DNA from: Chloroflexota bacterium
GTDB lineage: Bacteria > Chloroflexota > Anaerolineae > Promineifilales > Promineifilaceae
Assembly (NCBI GenBank): GCA_014584575.1
Contig: JACTMP010000033.1
Coordinates: 1-41,302 of the forward strand
Direction of reading: 5' to 3'
Length of the DNA stretch: 41,302 nt
Below are positions 25,549 through 33,914 of this stretch, one piece after another. Position numbers and translations under genes: made by a program. Under the pieces are notes generated by a model. It was not told the DNA's origin. It made no database searches and worked only from the letters and a program-made list of their open reading frames with translations. Each line of letters begins with the position of its first letter. The first letter of the stretch is position 1.

Positions 25549-27366
25549 ATGGCCCAAGTCACCAGATTACGCAGTGAAATACCGGTGCAGTATACCTGGG
25601 ATACCGATTCCATTTTTGCTTCGGTGGCGGATTGGGAGGCTGCCATTGGGGCGGTAGGAACACAGTTGGCGGCGTTGGGGGGGTATCACGGCCGTCTACA
25701 TGAATCCGCCGACACCCTGGCCGAATTTATGGCCGGGCTGGAAACCATGCAGCGACAATTAAGCCACATTTTCAACTACGCCGGACTCAACTACAGCGTG
25801 GACACCAATAACCAGCAATGGGCGGCCCGCCAGGATCAGGCGCGTGGTTTGTTGAGCCGCGCCACCGCCGCCGTCGCTTTTGCCGAGCCAGAACTGCTGC
25901 AAATCGGCTTCGACACCCTGCGCCAATGGCTGGCGGCGGATGAACGGCTGGCCGTTTACGCCCACTACCTGGACCGCCTGGGAAAACGGCAGGCGCATGT
26001 GCGTTCTGCCGAAGTAGAGCAGCTCTTAGGCATGGTGCAAGACCCATTGGGCACGGCCAACAGCACCCACAGCGTGCTGGCCAACGCCGACCTGAAATTT
26101 GCACCCGCCGCCGACAGCAACGGCGAAAGCTACGACATCACCCAAGGCAGCATCGGCAGCCTGACCACCCATGCCGACCGGGAAGTGCGCCGCACCGCCT
26201 GGGAAAATTATGCCGACGCCCATCTGGCCTTCAAAAACACCATGGCCAACGCGCTGGCGGGCGGGGTAAAACGGGATGTCTTTTTTGCCCGCGCCCGTCA
26301 CTATCAAAATTCGCTAGACGCTGCCCTGAGCAATACCTTTATTCCCCCAGCCGTTTTCCACAACCTGATTGACACCTTCAAAGCGAACCTGCCCACGTGG
26401 CATCGTTATTGGGCCATTCGCCGCCGGGCAATGGAGGTAGATAAGCTGTACCCATATGATGTAAAAGCGCCATTATCACGCCGGCCGCCGGTAGTGCCTT
26501 ATGAAACGGCCGTCAACTGGATTGCCACCGGGATGCAGCCGTTGGGTGACGAGTACGCTTCTATCCTGCGACGCGGCTGCCTGGAAGAGCGGTGGGTGGA
26601 TGTATACCCCAACCAGGGCAAACGCATGGGCGCTTTTTCGTCGGGGTCGCCGGGCACACGGCCGTTTATTATGATGAGCTACAGCGATGACCTGTTTGGC
26701 CTCAGCACCCTGGCGCACGAACTGGGCCATTCGCTACACTCATATTACACCTGGCAAAACCAGCCGGTGATGGCCTATGCCCGCTATGGTCTCTTTGTGG
26801 CCGAAGTCGCCTCCAACTTTAACCAGGCAATGGTGCGCGCCCATTTGCTGGCCTCCCAACCAGACCCAGAGTTCCAGATTGCCGTCATTGAAGAGGCCAT
26901 GGCCAACTTCCACCGCTACTTTTTCATCATGCCCACGCTGGCCCGCTTTGAACTGGAAATCCACGAACGGGTGGAGCGTGGTGAGGCGTTGACGGCCGAC
27001 AACCTGATTGACCTGATGGCCAACCAGTTTGCCGAAGGTTTTGGCGACGAAGTGGTAATAGACAGGGAGCGGGTGGGCATCACCTGGGCCGAGTTCCACA
27101 CCCATCTCTATAGCAATTTTTACGTCTACCAATATGCCACCGGCATTTCCGCCGCCCATGCGCTGGCGGATGGTATCCTGGCGGGCAAGCGCGGTGCGGC
27201 GGAAAATTACCTTTCATTCCTGAAAGCGGGTGGTTCGGTTTATCCATTGGAGGCGCTGCAACTGGCGGGGGTGGATATGACGGCGCCAACGGCCGTGGAA
27301 ACCACCTTTAACGTCCTGGCAAGTTACGTGGATCGACTGGAGCAGTTGGTAACGGCAAGAGATTGA
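25549..27366 (+). CDS. pepF: Oligoendopeptidase F-type M3 metallopeptidase
   Basis: A cytosolic zinc endopeptidase of 605 residues that cuts medium-length peptides. The catalytic motif AHELGHSLH (H390, E391, H394) and the third ligand in FVAEVASNF are present, as are the family's [12 protein letters not shown] and [16 protein letters not shown] segments. The N-terminal helical domain (about 1-200) is the usual M3B lid. Start ATG 25549 has AGGAG eight bases upstream. The GNAT gene begins six bases after its stop, so the two are probably one transcript. The family call is firm; the symbol rests on resemblance to pepF of Bacilli and Chloroflexi. Confidence 0.93.
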   Translation: MAQVTRLRSEIPVQYTWDTDSIFASVADWEAAIGAVGTQLAALGGYHGRLHESADTLAEFMAGLETMQRQLSHIFNYAGLNYSVDTNNQQWAARQDQARGLLSRATAAVAFAEPELLQIGFDTLRQWLAADERLAVYAHYLDRLGKRQAHVRSAEVEQLLGMVQDPLGTANSTHSVLANADLKFAPAADSNGESYDITQGSIGSLTTHADREVRRTAWENYADAHLAFKNTMANALAGGVKRDVFFARARHYQNSLDAALSNTFIPPAVFHNLIDTFKANLPTWHRYWAIRRRAMEVDKLYPYDVKAPLSRRPPVVPYETAVNWIATGMQPLGDEYASILRRGCLEERWVDVYPNQGKRMGAFSSGSPGTRPFIMMSYSDDLFGLSTLAHELGHSLHSYYTWQNQPVMAYARYGLFVAEVASNFNQAMVRAHLLASQPDPEFQIAVIEEAMANFHRYFFIMPTLARFELEIHERVERGEALTADNLIDLMANQFAEGFGDEVVIDRERVGITWAEFHTHLYSNFYVYQYATGISAAHALADGILAGKRGAAENYLSFLKAGGSVYPLEALQLAGVDMTAPTAVETTFNVLASYVDRLEQLVTARD

Positions 27367-27372
27367 CTCATT

Positions 27373-27810
27373 ATGGACATAAGGCCGTTTCACCCCACCG
27401 ACCAGCCCGCCGCCAAAGCCCTCATTTTGGCCGGGCTGGTCGCGCATTGGGGCTGGTTGGACCCTGCTTTGAACCCTGATCTGGACGATATTGCCGCCAG
27501 TTATGCGAGCGGGGTGTTTCTGGTGGGATACGAGGGGGCGCGGCTGGTGGCCACGGGGGCGTTAATGCCGGAAGGGGAACAGACGGGGCGGATTGTGCGC
27601 ATGTCGGTGGATGGGAGAGAAAGAAGGAAGGGGTACGGCCGTGACCTCCTCCACGCTCTGTTACAAACCGCTCAAGAATTGGGTTATACCCAGGTGGTGC
27701 TGGAAACCACCGCCACCTGGGCCGACGCCATCCAGTTTTACGAAGCCAACGGCTTCTGCCGCACCCGTGAAACAGATGAGGACATTCACTTCATACAGGC
27801 CATCGCCTGA
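27373..27810 (+). CDS. GNAT-family N-acetyltransferase
   Basis: A 145-residue acetyl-CoA-dependent acetyltransferase. The N-terminus MDIRPFHPTDQPAAKALIL is the usual first strand and helix. The acetyl-CoA loop is in RMSVDGRERRKGYGRDLL, in the R/Q-x-x-G-x-G/A position, and the last part has AIQFYEANGFCRTRET. The substrate is unknown. It follows pepF by six bases. It converges on the minus-strand gene ending at 27818 with only seven bases between, and no terminator is visible in that gap. Confidence 0.85.
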   Translation: MDIRPFHPTDQPAAKALILAGLVAHWGWLDPALNPDLDDIAASYASGVFLVGYEGARLVATGALMPEGEQTGRIVRMSVDGRERRKGYGRDLLHALLQTAQELGYTQVVLETTATWADAIQFYEANGFCRTRETDEDIHFIQAIA

Positions 27811-27817
27811 TAGAGCG

Positions 27818-28438
27818 CTACTCCTGATTATCTTCATCTACCCAGGCATCCCAGCGATCTCTCTTGGATTGCACCACAACTGCATCGGGCCGCTGCCCTC
27901 GCCGCCAATATAACCATGCCCCCAACCCAAACAGCAGTAATAAGAGGGTGAAAAATAGAATCACCACCAACTGATTCCGGCCAGTGAAATTCGGCGCAAT
28001 AAGTAACGTCTCGGCAACAGGCGCTTCCTCCACGCTCAACTCATACAAACCCGGTTCATCAATGGCAAAGTTGTAGAGAAGCAATCCCTGGACAGCATCG
28101 GTGTCATATTCAATTGGACGAACCTCCGCCCGCAATTCCACCGGCATTCCGGTTGCCACAGAGACCAGACGCAATCTGTAATCGCCGACAATCACACGTC
28201 GCTGGGTGAAGATAAAGTAATGTCGGCTTTCTCCCAATTCCAGTTGTGTTGTTCCGGGAATTGGCGCGCGCATGACATCTTCAGGTAACAAGGGTTTGAT
28301 CAGACCGAGCGTAGCTGGCAAAACCAGCATAGGACGAATGGCGTACAGCAAAACAATCACTATGATCACGCTCAGGACAAACCCAACCGCTGTCGCTATT
28401 AAACAATTCAGTAATTGTGGCTGTTTTTGTTTATCCAT
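27818..28438 (-). CDS. Two-helix membrane protein with exported beta domain, unknown function
   Basis: A 206-residue protein: a short cytoplasmic start (MDKQKQPQLLN), a helix (about 12-38), an exported domain of about 110 residues with strands such as RHYFIFTQRRVIVGDYRLRL and NFAIDEPGLYELSVEE, a second helix (about 157-180), then a charged cytoplasmic tail. The exported part recalls beta-sandwich GOLD or CARDB-like domains, but I cannot assign a family. The ATG at 28438 is chosen because upstream starts run into the transaldolase gene, whose stop is at 28449. It is probably the last gene of the transaldolase operon. Confidence 0.65.
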   Translation of the reverse strand: MDKQKQPQLLNCLIATAVGFVLSVIIVIVLLYAIRPMLVLPATLGLIKPLLPEDVMRAPIPGTTQLELGESRHYFIFTQRRVIVGDYRLRLVSVATGMPVELRAEVRPIEYDTDAVQGLLLYNFAIDEPGLYELSVEEAPVAETLLIAPNFTGRNQLVVILFFTLLLLLFGLGAWLYWRRGQRPDAVVVQSKRDRWDAWVDEDNQE

Positions 28439-28448
28439 TGTTGACCAA

Positions 28449-29552
28449 TCAATTGGCAAACGTTTCTTTCTTGGCCGCAATGGTCGCCATGAGGGCATCA
28501 AACGCTTTGGCAAAGGCGATGACGCCGTCTACCTGCAATTGTTCGGTGATGTCGTCCAGATTGATGTGCAGTTCGGCCAGGTTGTCCAGCAATTCCCGCG
28601 CTTTGTCCACATCTTGCTCCAGCGTGTTCGCCACACGGCCGTGATCGCGAAATGCCTCTATCGTCTCCGGCGGCATCGTGTTCACCGTCTCCGGGCCAAT
28701 GAGTTGATCCACATAGAGCGTGTCCGGGAAGGCCGGGTTTTTGGTGCTGGTGGAAGCCCACAACAGCCGTTGCCGGGCCGCCCCGGCCACCTGCAACTCT
28801 TGAAAAGCGGGGCCGTGGAAAATTTCCTTGAACCGCTGATACACCACTTTGGAATTGGCAACGGCCGTTTGCCCCATGAGTGTTTGCGCCGCCGGGTCAT
28901 CCAGTGCGGCCAATTTTTTGTCTACGGCCGTGTCTACCCGGCTGACAAAAAAGGAAGCCACCGACGCCACCTGGTGCGGGTTGCCGCCATCGGCCAGCAG
29001 CCGCCGCAGCCCGTTGATATACGCCTGGGCCACCGCTTCATAATGGGCCATGTTAAACATCAGGGTGATATTGACGTTGATGCCACTGCCAATGAGAGCT
29101 TCAATGGCCGGGATGCCCTCCGGGGTGGCCGGCACTTTGATCATCACGTTGGGGCGGTTCACGGCCGTGAATAACCGTTTCGCCTCCGCCACCGTGCCCG
29201 CCGTATCCCGCGCCAGATGCGGCGATACTTCCAGGCTCACAAAGCCATCGCCGCCGTCTGATTCGGCGTACAACTCGGCAAACAAATCACAGGCCGCCTG
29301 AATATCGGCCAGCGCCAGCGCTTCATAAATCCCGTCCACGTCCGCGCCTTGGGCTACCAGTTCCCGAATCTGGGCATCATAATCGTCGCTGTGCCCAATC
29401 GCCTTCTCAAAAATCGAAGGATTCGAGGTCATGCCGCGCAGCCCGTCCTCAGCAATCAGCCGTTGCAGCGTGCCGTCTTGCAAAAATTGGCGGCGGATAT
29501 TGTCATACCAAAAGCTCTGCCCGTAAGCGTGCAGTTCAATCAAAGGGTTCAT
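28449..29552 (-). CDS. tal: Transaldolase
   Basis: A pentose phosphate pathway enzyme that moves a dihydroxyacetone unit from sedoheptulose 7-phosphate to glyceraldehyde 3-phosphate. The 367-residue length fits the TalB-like long bacterial type used in actinobacteria and Chloroflexi. Motifs are GMTSNPSIFEKAI, FVSLEVSPHLARDT, and the Schiff-base lysine in NVMIKVPAT, followed by GINVNITLMF. The ATG at 29552 has AGGAG nine bases upstream; an alternative TTG lies at 29558. A pair of mutually exclusive hairpins occurs in its leader at 29581-29629. Confidence 0.94.
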   Translation of the reverse strand: MNPLIELHAYGQSFWYDNIRRQFLQDGTLQRLIAEDGLRGMTSNPSIFEKAIGHSDDYDAQIRELVAQGADVDGIYEALALADIQAACDLFAELYAESDGGDGFVSLEVSPHLARDTAGTVAEAKRLFTAVNRPNVMIKVPATPEGIPAIEALIGSGINVNITLMFNMAHYEAVAQAYINGLRRLLADGGNPHQVASVASFFVSRVDTAVDKKLAALDDPAAQTLMGQTAVANSKVVYQRFKEIFHGPAFQELQVAGAARQRLLWASTSTKNPAFPDTLYVDQLIGPETVNTMPPETIEAFRDHGRVANTLEQDVDKARELLDNLAELHINLDDITEQLQVDGVIAFAKAFDALMATIAAKKETFAN

Positions 29553-29577
29553 GCTCAATTTCTCCTATGAAGGTGAT

Positions 29578-29647
29578 CAAAGATTGCGCAGATTACCCCA
29601 ATTTTTTATCTGCGCAATCTGGGTAATCTTTGACTGTTTTAAACAGT
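29578..29647 (-). promoter_or_regulatory. Mutually exclusive hairpins between the nucleotidyltransferase and transaldolase genes
   Basis: Arm AGATTGCGCAGAT (29581-29593) pairs perfectly with ATCTGCGCAATCT (29608-29620). Arm AGATTACCC (29590-29598) pairs perfectly with GGGTAATCT (29621-29629). The two left arms share four bases, so only one stem can form at a time. Next to them is a small ACTGTTTTAAACAGT palindrome (29633-29647) at the end of the nucleotidyltransferase gene. This may be an attenuator or one more word-type array. Confidence 0.55.
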
Positions 29648-29648
29648 T

Positions 29649-30401
29649 TTAAGCAAGCGAGAGGATTAACTGCTTCATGGCCGGGTTGACAGGGAAATGG
29701 GTATCCAAAAAGTGCAAAATGGCCCGCGCGGCCTGGGGGGTATGGTCATAACCGGGCACAAATTGAGGCAGGTTCACGGCCGTTCCCGGAAACCGCTGCT
29801 CAAACCGGCGCTCCGCGCCAAACACGTCGGGAAAAGCCGGTTGTTCCGTTTCGATGAGCGCCGTCAGTTCCAGCACCCGGTCAACGGCATAACCCTGCAC
29901 AAAACGCGCCGCCGACAGCTTCTCGCCGCGCCGGTAGCGGCACAGCCCCACATATAGGTTGGTAATCGCTTCCCCCACCAACCAATCAGCCTCACGTGGA
30001 CTGGTTGACGGCCGTTTCGGTTTCATCAGCGACGCATCGAAGGTTTCGGCCTGCCAGACAACCCGTTCAGCCGCAAAGGGGATGTGCGCCAGTTCGCCCG
30101 GCTCAAAAACGGCAAATTCGCAAAAGATACCGTCGGCAAAAAGCAGTTTGTAACCGTCGGCCGTGTTCAGAAATTGGTAAGCGATGGGGTGTACGGCCGT
30201 GAGCCAATCCAAATCCGCAATAAATCGCTGCTTCTGCCCGGCCTGCACAATCACAAAAAAATCCAGGTCCGAATAGGCATCCATGCGCGCCGTTTCGCTG
30301 CCCGCCGACCCTAAACCAATGAGCGCCAACCCGTCCGGCGTGTTCGCCAGCGAACGGCCAATTTCATCCAGACGATGCAACAATTTTTCACTGTGTGTCA
30401 T
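29649..30401 (-). CDS. Nucleotidyltransferase-domain protein
   Basis: A 250-residue protein with an N-terminal polymerase beta-type nucleotidyltransferase fold. The signature GLGSAGSETARMDAYSDLDF has the G-S...D-x-D arrangement that binds Mg-NTP. The rest (about 90-250) is mostly helical, as in aminoglycoside nucleotidyltransferase-like proteins (YVGLCRYRRGEKLSAARFVQ). Whether it modifies a drug, a protein or a small molecule is not readable. The ATG at 30401 is chosen because earlier starts would overlap the metallophosphoesterase stop region at 30430. The genes are in the same orientation with a 28-bp gap. Confidence 0.8.
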   Translation of the reverse strand: MTHSEKLLHRLDEIGRSLANTPDGLALIGLGSAGSETARMDAYSDLDFFVIVQAGQKQRFIADLDWLTAVHPIAYQFLNTADGYKLLFADGIFCEFAVFEPGELAHIPFAAERVVWQAETFDASLMKPKRPSTSPREADWLVGEAITNLYVGLCRYRRGEKLSAARFVQGYAVDRVLELTALIETEQPAFPDVFGAERRFEQRFPGTAVNLPQFVPGYDHTPQAARAILHFLDTHFPVNPAMKQLILSLA

Positions 30402-30429
30402 GGCTGCCAGACGGCCGTCTCTCCAAACA

Positions 30430-31173
30430 TCACACACCATGCGCCAGCCGCTCCACCAACCGGCGCGGCATGCCAAACTTCTCCATCCGCCGCTGCGTCA
30501 CCTGCACCGGGTACGCCACCCGCCGAAACTCACACAGCAGCGCCTCCGTATCCAGCAGCGCATACGCCGCCCGTGGATCCGAATCACGCGGCTGCCCCAC
30601 ACTACCAGGATTAATGATCAGACGCGATTGGCCCAAGACAAAAGGTTCACCCGCCTCCATATAAAAAGGCGCGCGCATATAAATCTCCCGGCGTGTACTC
30701 GCCCGCTCCTCAAAAATAACCGGCACATGTGTATGCCCCACAAAACAGTAGGGGGTATGGAACCACTCAAAATTCTCTGCGGCCGTACCGGGGTCAATAA
30801 TATATTCCCACACCGGATAACGCGGGCTGGCATGGGCCAGGGTAAACGGCTCTTTTACCGTTTTAGAACCAAATGATTGGAGATAATCACGCGACTCATC
30901 CGTCAACGCATCCTGCGTCCAGTTGATCGCATAACTCGCCTCACGATTGAACAGCTTAATGTCCAGGTTGCCCAAGACCGCCTGGTCGTGATTGCCAGAA
31001 AGGGGAATGTGGTTGTGCTTTTTTAGCTCCACCACACATTCATTGGGGTCCGGCCCGTAACCCACCAGATCACCCAAAAACCAAATAATATCCCATTGTC
31101 CTGTAGCATCTGCCAATACAGCTTCAAATGCGGCTAGATTTGCATGAATATCTGAAATTATCAATACACGCAT
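30430..31173 (-). CDS. Calcineurin-like metallophosphoesterase (YfcE/MJ0936-type)
   Basis: A 247-residue di-metal phosphoesterase. All signature motifs are present: SDIHAN (D-x-H), GDLVGYGPDPNE, SGNHD, AHAS and GHTHVP. The GYGPDPNECV insertion is typical of the PF12850 branch found near nucleotide or RNA-related genes. The substrate is unknown. It begins at the ATG at 31173, the first gene of the minus-strand operon ending at 27818. The gene has no ACGGCCGT site and a lower GC feel than its neighbours. Confidence 0.88.
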   Translation of the reverse strand: MRVLIISDIHANLAAFEAVLADATGQWDIIWFLGDLVGYGPDPNECVVELKKHNHIPLSGNHDQAVLGNLDIKLFNREASYAINWTQDALTDESRDYLQSFGSKTVKEPFTLAHASPRYPVWEYIIDPGTAAENFEWFHTPYCFVGHTHVPVIFEERASTRREIYMRAPFYMEAGEPFVLGQSRLIINPGSVGQPRDSDPRAAYALLDTEALLCEFRRVAYPVQVTQRRMEKFGMPRRLVERLAHGV

Positions 31174-31343
31174 GTGTCCCTCAATACCAATTTAGCTTCC
31201 CATCCAGGTGCAAGGCAGTAAATATGAGATCAAGAAGCAAGGCCACTGTGTATTGTATCCCTTACACTCCATCTGGACAGAGGGATAATGATACCATCTT
31301 TGCCGGGTAGGGGTATAATCTTCATAATCTCGGAAATGCTGAT
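31174..31343. other. Intergenic region upstream of the metallophosphoesterase operon
   Basis: Together with the MITE and the terminator below, this makes a 395-bp gap between divergent operons. It must hold the promoter of the minus-strand operon. A TATAAT faces plus at 31314-31319 and a TACAAT faces minus near 31255, but neither has a good -35, so I do not call a promoter. Confidence 0.5.
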
Positions 31344-31504
31344 TACACGGTTAAATAAGTCTTCTCAACTTTAACACTTCAACTGTCATTCCGAGCGTAG
31401 TCTTCGGAGCGAGGAATCTTTCTCCTGGAACAACGCGGAAGATTCCTCGTCGAAGACTCCTCGGAATGGCACGAGAAAGTTCAGATTAAATTGTTAACAG
31501 TGTA
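31344..31504 (-). mobile_element. MITE-like element, copy 3 (161 bp, inverted)
   Basis: The element lies in reverse orientation to the copies at 37794 and 37960: TACACGGTTAA at the left and TTAACAGTGTA at the right, with the internal arms CGAAGACTCCTCGGAATGGC and the complement. The length is exactly that of the two later copies. It is inserted between the divergent metallophosphoesterase and tsaE operons. Confidence 0.82.
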
Positions 31505-31520
31505 CTGATAAAGAATTCAC

Positions 31521-31553
31521 AAAAAAACTGACAGGTTTTCCGAAACCTGTCAG
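31521..31553 (-). terminator. Orphan rho-independent terminator, minus strand
   Basis: CTGACAGGTTT, loop CGGA, AAACCTGTCAG followed by seven T on the minus strand. The gene to its right, tsaE, is on the plus strand, so no minus-strand gene ends here. It would stop antisense transcription coming out of the tsaE-tsaB operon, or be a dispersed palindrome that happens to have a T run. It lies 16 bp before the tsaE start. Confidence 0.7.
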
Positions 31554-31568
31554 GTCGGCCTGAGAATT

Positions 31569-32069
31569 ATGGCGATCTTAGACCCCTGGACATTAGATTT
31601 TGTGAGCAGCAGTGAGGAGCAAACGCTGCGGCTGGGTGTACGGCTGGGTGAATTGTTGCAGCCTGGCGACCTGCTCTGCCTGTCCGGCGAATTAGGCGCG
31701 GGCAAAACGGCGCTGGCGCGGGGTGTGGGGCGCGGTTGGGGCACATCGTTGCGTGTGACCAGCCCTACGTTTGTCCTGGTGAATGAATATCCGCGGCTGC
31801 ACGACGGCCGTGTCCTTTACCACCTGGACTGTTACCGGCTGGACGGCCCTGGCGATGTGTTTACCGCTGGCGTTGAAGACCTCCTGGTGGAACCACACAC
31901 CGTCATGGTGGAATGGCCGGAGCGCATTGAAAAGTGGCTACGCCCCGACCGGCTGTGGATATCGCTGGAGTATGTCAGCGAAACCCGGCGCAAATTACAG
32001 GTTAGAGCGCAGGGCGACCGCGCCCAGAAGTTATTGGAAGAGTTCAAAAAGAGCGCATTTGGTGTCTGA
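31569..32069 (+). CDS. tsaE: tRNA threonylcarbamoyladenosine biosynthesis ATPase TsaE
   Basis: P-loop ATPase needed with TsaB and TsaD to place threonylcarbamoyl on A37 of ANN-decoding tRNAs. The 166-residue length fits. Walker A is SGELGAGKTAL (G40-T47); SPTFVLVNEY and LYHLDCYRL are the family's switch and Walker B-like segments; VMVEWPERI is also typical. The ATG at 31569 has no strong ribosome binding site. tsaB follows after 36 bp. tsaD is not in the window. Confidence 0.95.
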   Translation: MAILDPWTLDFVSSSEEQTLRLGVRLGELLQPGDLLCLSGELGAGKTALARGVGRGWGTSLRVTSPTFVLVNEYPRLHDGRVLYHLDCYRLDGPGDVFTAGVEDLLVEPHTVMVEWPERIEKWLRPDRLWISLEYVSETRRKLQVRAQGDRAQKLLEEFKKSAFGV

Positions 32070-32105
32070 TCTGCGAAGAGCGCGAAAAGAGGCAAAGGGA
32101 AGAAG

Positions 32106-32774
32106 ATGATCCTGGCAATTGATACCGCCACACGTTGGTTAGGGCTGGCGCTGCACAGCGGCACGGCCGTGCTCGCCGAAAGCGGCTGGCGCTGCCTGAA
32201 TAACCACACCATCGAACTGACGCCGTCCATCCAGCAGTTATTACAGCAAACTGGCGCTACCATGGCGGATTTGTCCGGCATCGCCGTCGCCATTGGGCCA
32301 GGTTCCTACACCGGTCTGCGGGTAGGGCTGGCGGTGGCCAAGGGGCTGGCGCTGGCCAACCAGACGCCGCTGCTGGGCGTTTCCACGCTGGACTGTCTGG
32401 CGGCAGGCATCGGGGCGCAGTCGGGCAAACTGGTGGCTGTGGCCGAAGCGGGCCGCACCCGTGTGTGTACGGCCGTGTACGAATGGCAAACCAACGGCTG
32501 GCAGGCCACTCACTCCCCCACCATTGACAGTTGGGATGAATTATTAACACGGTTGGAGGGTGACGGCCGTTACCTGTTTGCCGGGGAAATCACGCCCGAA
32601 GCCGCCAAACAAATCCGCGCCGCCGGTAAAGAGTTCCGCGTGGCCCTGCCCGCCGCCTCCGTGCGCCGCGCCGCCGTCCTGGCCGAGATTGGCTGGCGTC
32701 GCCTGCGCCAGGGCCAGGTGGACGATGCCACAAACCTGGCCCCGCTTTATTTGAAGGAACCTGATGGGAGTTGA
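32106..32774 (+). CDS. tsaB: tRNA threonylcarbamoyladenosine biosynthesis protein TsaB
   Basis: An ASKHA-fold partner of TsaD in t6A synthesis (222 residues). The N-terminus MILAIDTATRWLGLAL and the motif AIGPGSYTGLRVGLAVAKGL are diagnostic. It uses the ATG at 32106 with an AAGGGAAGAAG upstream. The usual tsaE-tsaB-rimI order is kept. The gene's stop opens onto a GGCAAGT word array at 32779-32843. Confidence 0.95.
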   Translation: MILAIDTATRWLGLALHSGTAVLAESGWRCLNNHTIELTPSIQQLLQQTGATMADLSGIAVAIGPGSYTGLRVGLAVAKGLALANQTPLLGVSTLDCLAAGIGAQSGKLVAVAEAGRTRVCTAVYEWQTNGWQATHSPTIDSWDELLTRLEGDGRYLFAGEITPEAAKQIRAAGKEFRVALPAASVRRAAVLAEIGWRRLRQGQVDDATNLAPLYLKEPDGS

Positions 32775-32778
32775 AAAA

Positions 32779-32843
32779 GGTGGCAAGTGGCAGGTAGCAG
32801 GTGGCAAGTAAACCTGCAACTTGCCACTTGCAACTTGCCACCA
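32779..32843. repeat. Short-word array (GGTGGCAAGT) forming a hairpin between tsaB and rimI
   Basis: Five bases after the tsaB stop, GGTGGCAAGT, GGCAGGTAGCA and GGTGGCAAGT are followed by complementary words CTTGCCACTTGCAACTTGCC, ending on the ATG chosen for rimI at 32843. The outer arms GGTGGCAAGT and ACTTGCCACC pair perfectly. There is no normal ribosome binding site for rimI in it. Confidence 0.75.
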
Positions 32844-33373
32844 TGTTAGCCCCCCCCCCACCCTACCACCTGCGCCCAATGACAATGGCTGACCTCACGG
32901 CCGTAGCCGCCATTGACCACCTTTCTTTCCCCACCCCGGCCCGGCCCGGCCTCTATGAACATGAAATTGCGGATAATACCCTGGCCTACTACCAGGTATT
33001 GTGCCATGATAACCAGGTCATCGGTTATGCCGGTTACTGGCTCATTGGCGACGAGGTACACATCAGCACCATCGCCAGCCATCCTGAATGGCGTGGCCTG
33101 GGGCTGGGGGAACTGCTGCTGCTGAATCTGCTGGTGTTAGCCTACACCCACCCGGCCAACATCGTCACCCTGGAAGTGCGCCAGAGCAACTACAGCGCCC
33201 AACAACTCTATCTCAAATACCAGTTCGAGATGGTTGGCCGCCGCCGTCGTTACTACCGGGACACGGGCGAAGATGCGCTGCTGATGACGGCGCCGCCCCT
33301 GGATGCCCGCTACTACCAATTTCTGGAGCGCCAGAAAGAACAGCTTTTCCGGCGGCTGATGGGTGAGGAGTAA
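32843..33373 (+). CDS. rimI: RimI-like ribosomal protein S18 alanine N-acetyltransferase
   Basis: GNAT-family enzyme that acetylates the N-terminus of ribosomal protein S18 (176 residues). The acetyl-CoA site is in IASHPEWRGLGLGELLLL; the C-terminal part TLEVRQSNYSAQQLYLKYQF and RRRYYRDTGEDALLM is diagnostic of RimI. The position after tsaE-tsaB supports the call. The start at 32843 directly touches the hairpin array and lacks a Shine-Dalgarno; ATG 32879 is possible but would cut the first strand (YHLRPMTMADL). Confidence 0.88.
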   Translation: MLAPPPPYHLRPMTMADLTAVAAIDHLSFPTPARPGLYEHEIADNTLAYYQVLCHDNQVIGYAGYWLIGDEVHISTIASHPEWRGLGLGELLLLNLLVLAYTHPANIVTLEVRQSNYSAQQLYLKYQFEMVGRRRRYYRDTGEDALLMTAPPLDARYYQFLERQKEQLFRRLMGEE

Positions 33374-33398
33374 CGGCCGTCACCCTGTATAAGCCTTT

Positions 33399-33914
33399 AT
33401 GCTGCAAGAATTTACACTCACCATACCTGTCACCATCCGCCCCGCGCAGGCCGATGATATTCCCAAACTGGAATGGTTTGGCATGATCACCCCCTTCCGC
33501 AAAATTTTGGAGAAAGATTTTGCCGCGGCCCAAGCTGGCAAACTGGTTTATCTGGTGGCCGAGGCCAATCATTTCCCGGTGGGTCAGGTGGAAGCCGATC
33601 TGGTTCGTTTTCAGGATACAAGTGTCGGCTACATCATGGCGTTGCGGGTACTGCCACCGTTTCAAAATCTGGGAATTGGAGCAAGACTGATGACGGCCGT
33701 AGAACAGGCCATCTTTCACCAGGGCATACTGACCGCACAACTGAACGTGGAAAAATCGAACCACCTGGCCCAACAACTCTATGAAAAGCTAGGCTATCAA
33801 ATGATAGGCGAAGAGACCACTCCCTGGAGTTACACCACGCCAGAGGGGGAAGTGAAAACTGTTAATGAGTCAGAGTGGATTATGCAAAAGTCACTAAAGA
33901 AAGGTGGAGCATGA
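33399..33914 (+). CDS. GNAT-family N-acetyltransferase
   Basis: A second acetyltransferase (171 residues) after rimI. The core includes VTIRPAQADDIPKLEWFGM, an acetyl-CoA loop in RVLPPFQNLGIGARLM, and NVEKSNHLAQQLYEKLGYQM, typical of the RimI/YitI type. It is distinct from the first by the FRKILEKDFAAAQAGK segment and an unusual C-terminal extension (WSYTTPEGEVKTVNE). The substrate is unknown. Its TGA overlaps the ATG of the epimerase gene (ATGA at 33911-33914), so translation is coupled. Confidence 0.85.
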   Translation: MLQEFTLTIPVTIRPAQADDIPKLEWFGMITPFRKILEKDFAAAQAGKLVYLVAEANHFPVGQVEADLVRFQDTSVGYIMALRVLPPFQNLGIGARLMTAVEQAIFHQGILTAQLNVEKSNHLAQQLYEKLGYQMIGEETTPWSYTTPEGEVKTVNESEWIMQKSLKKGGA

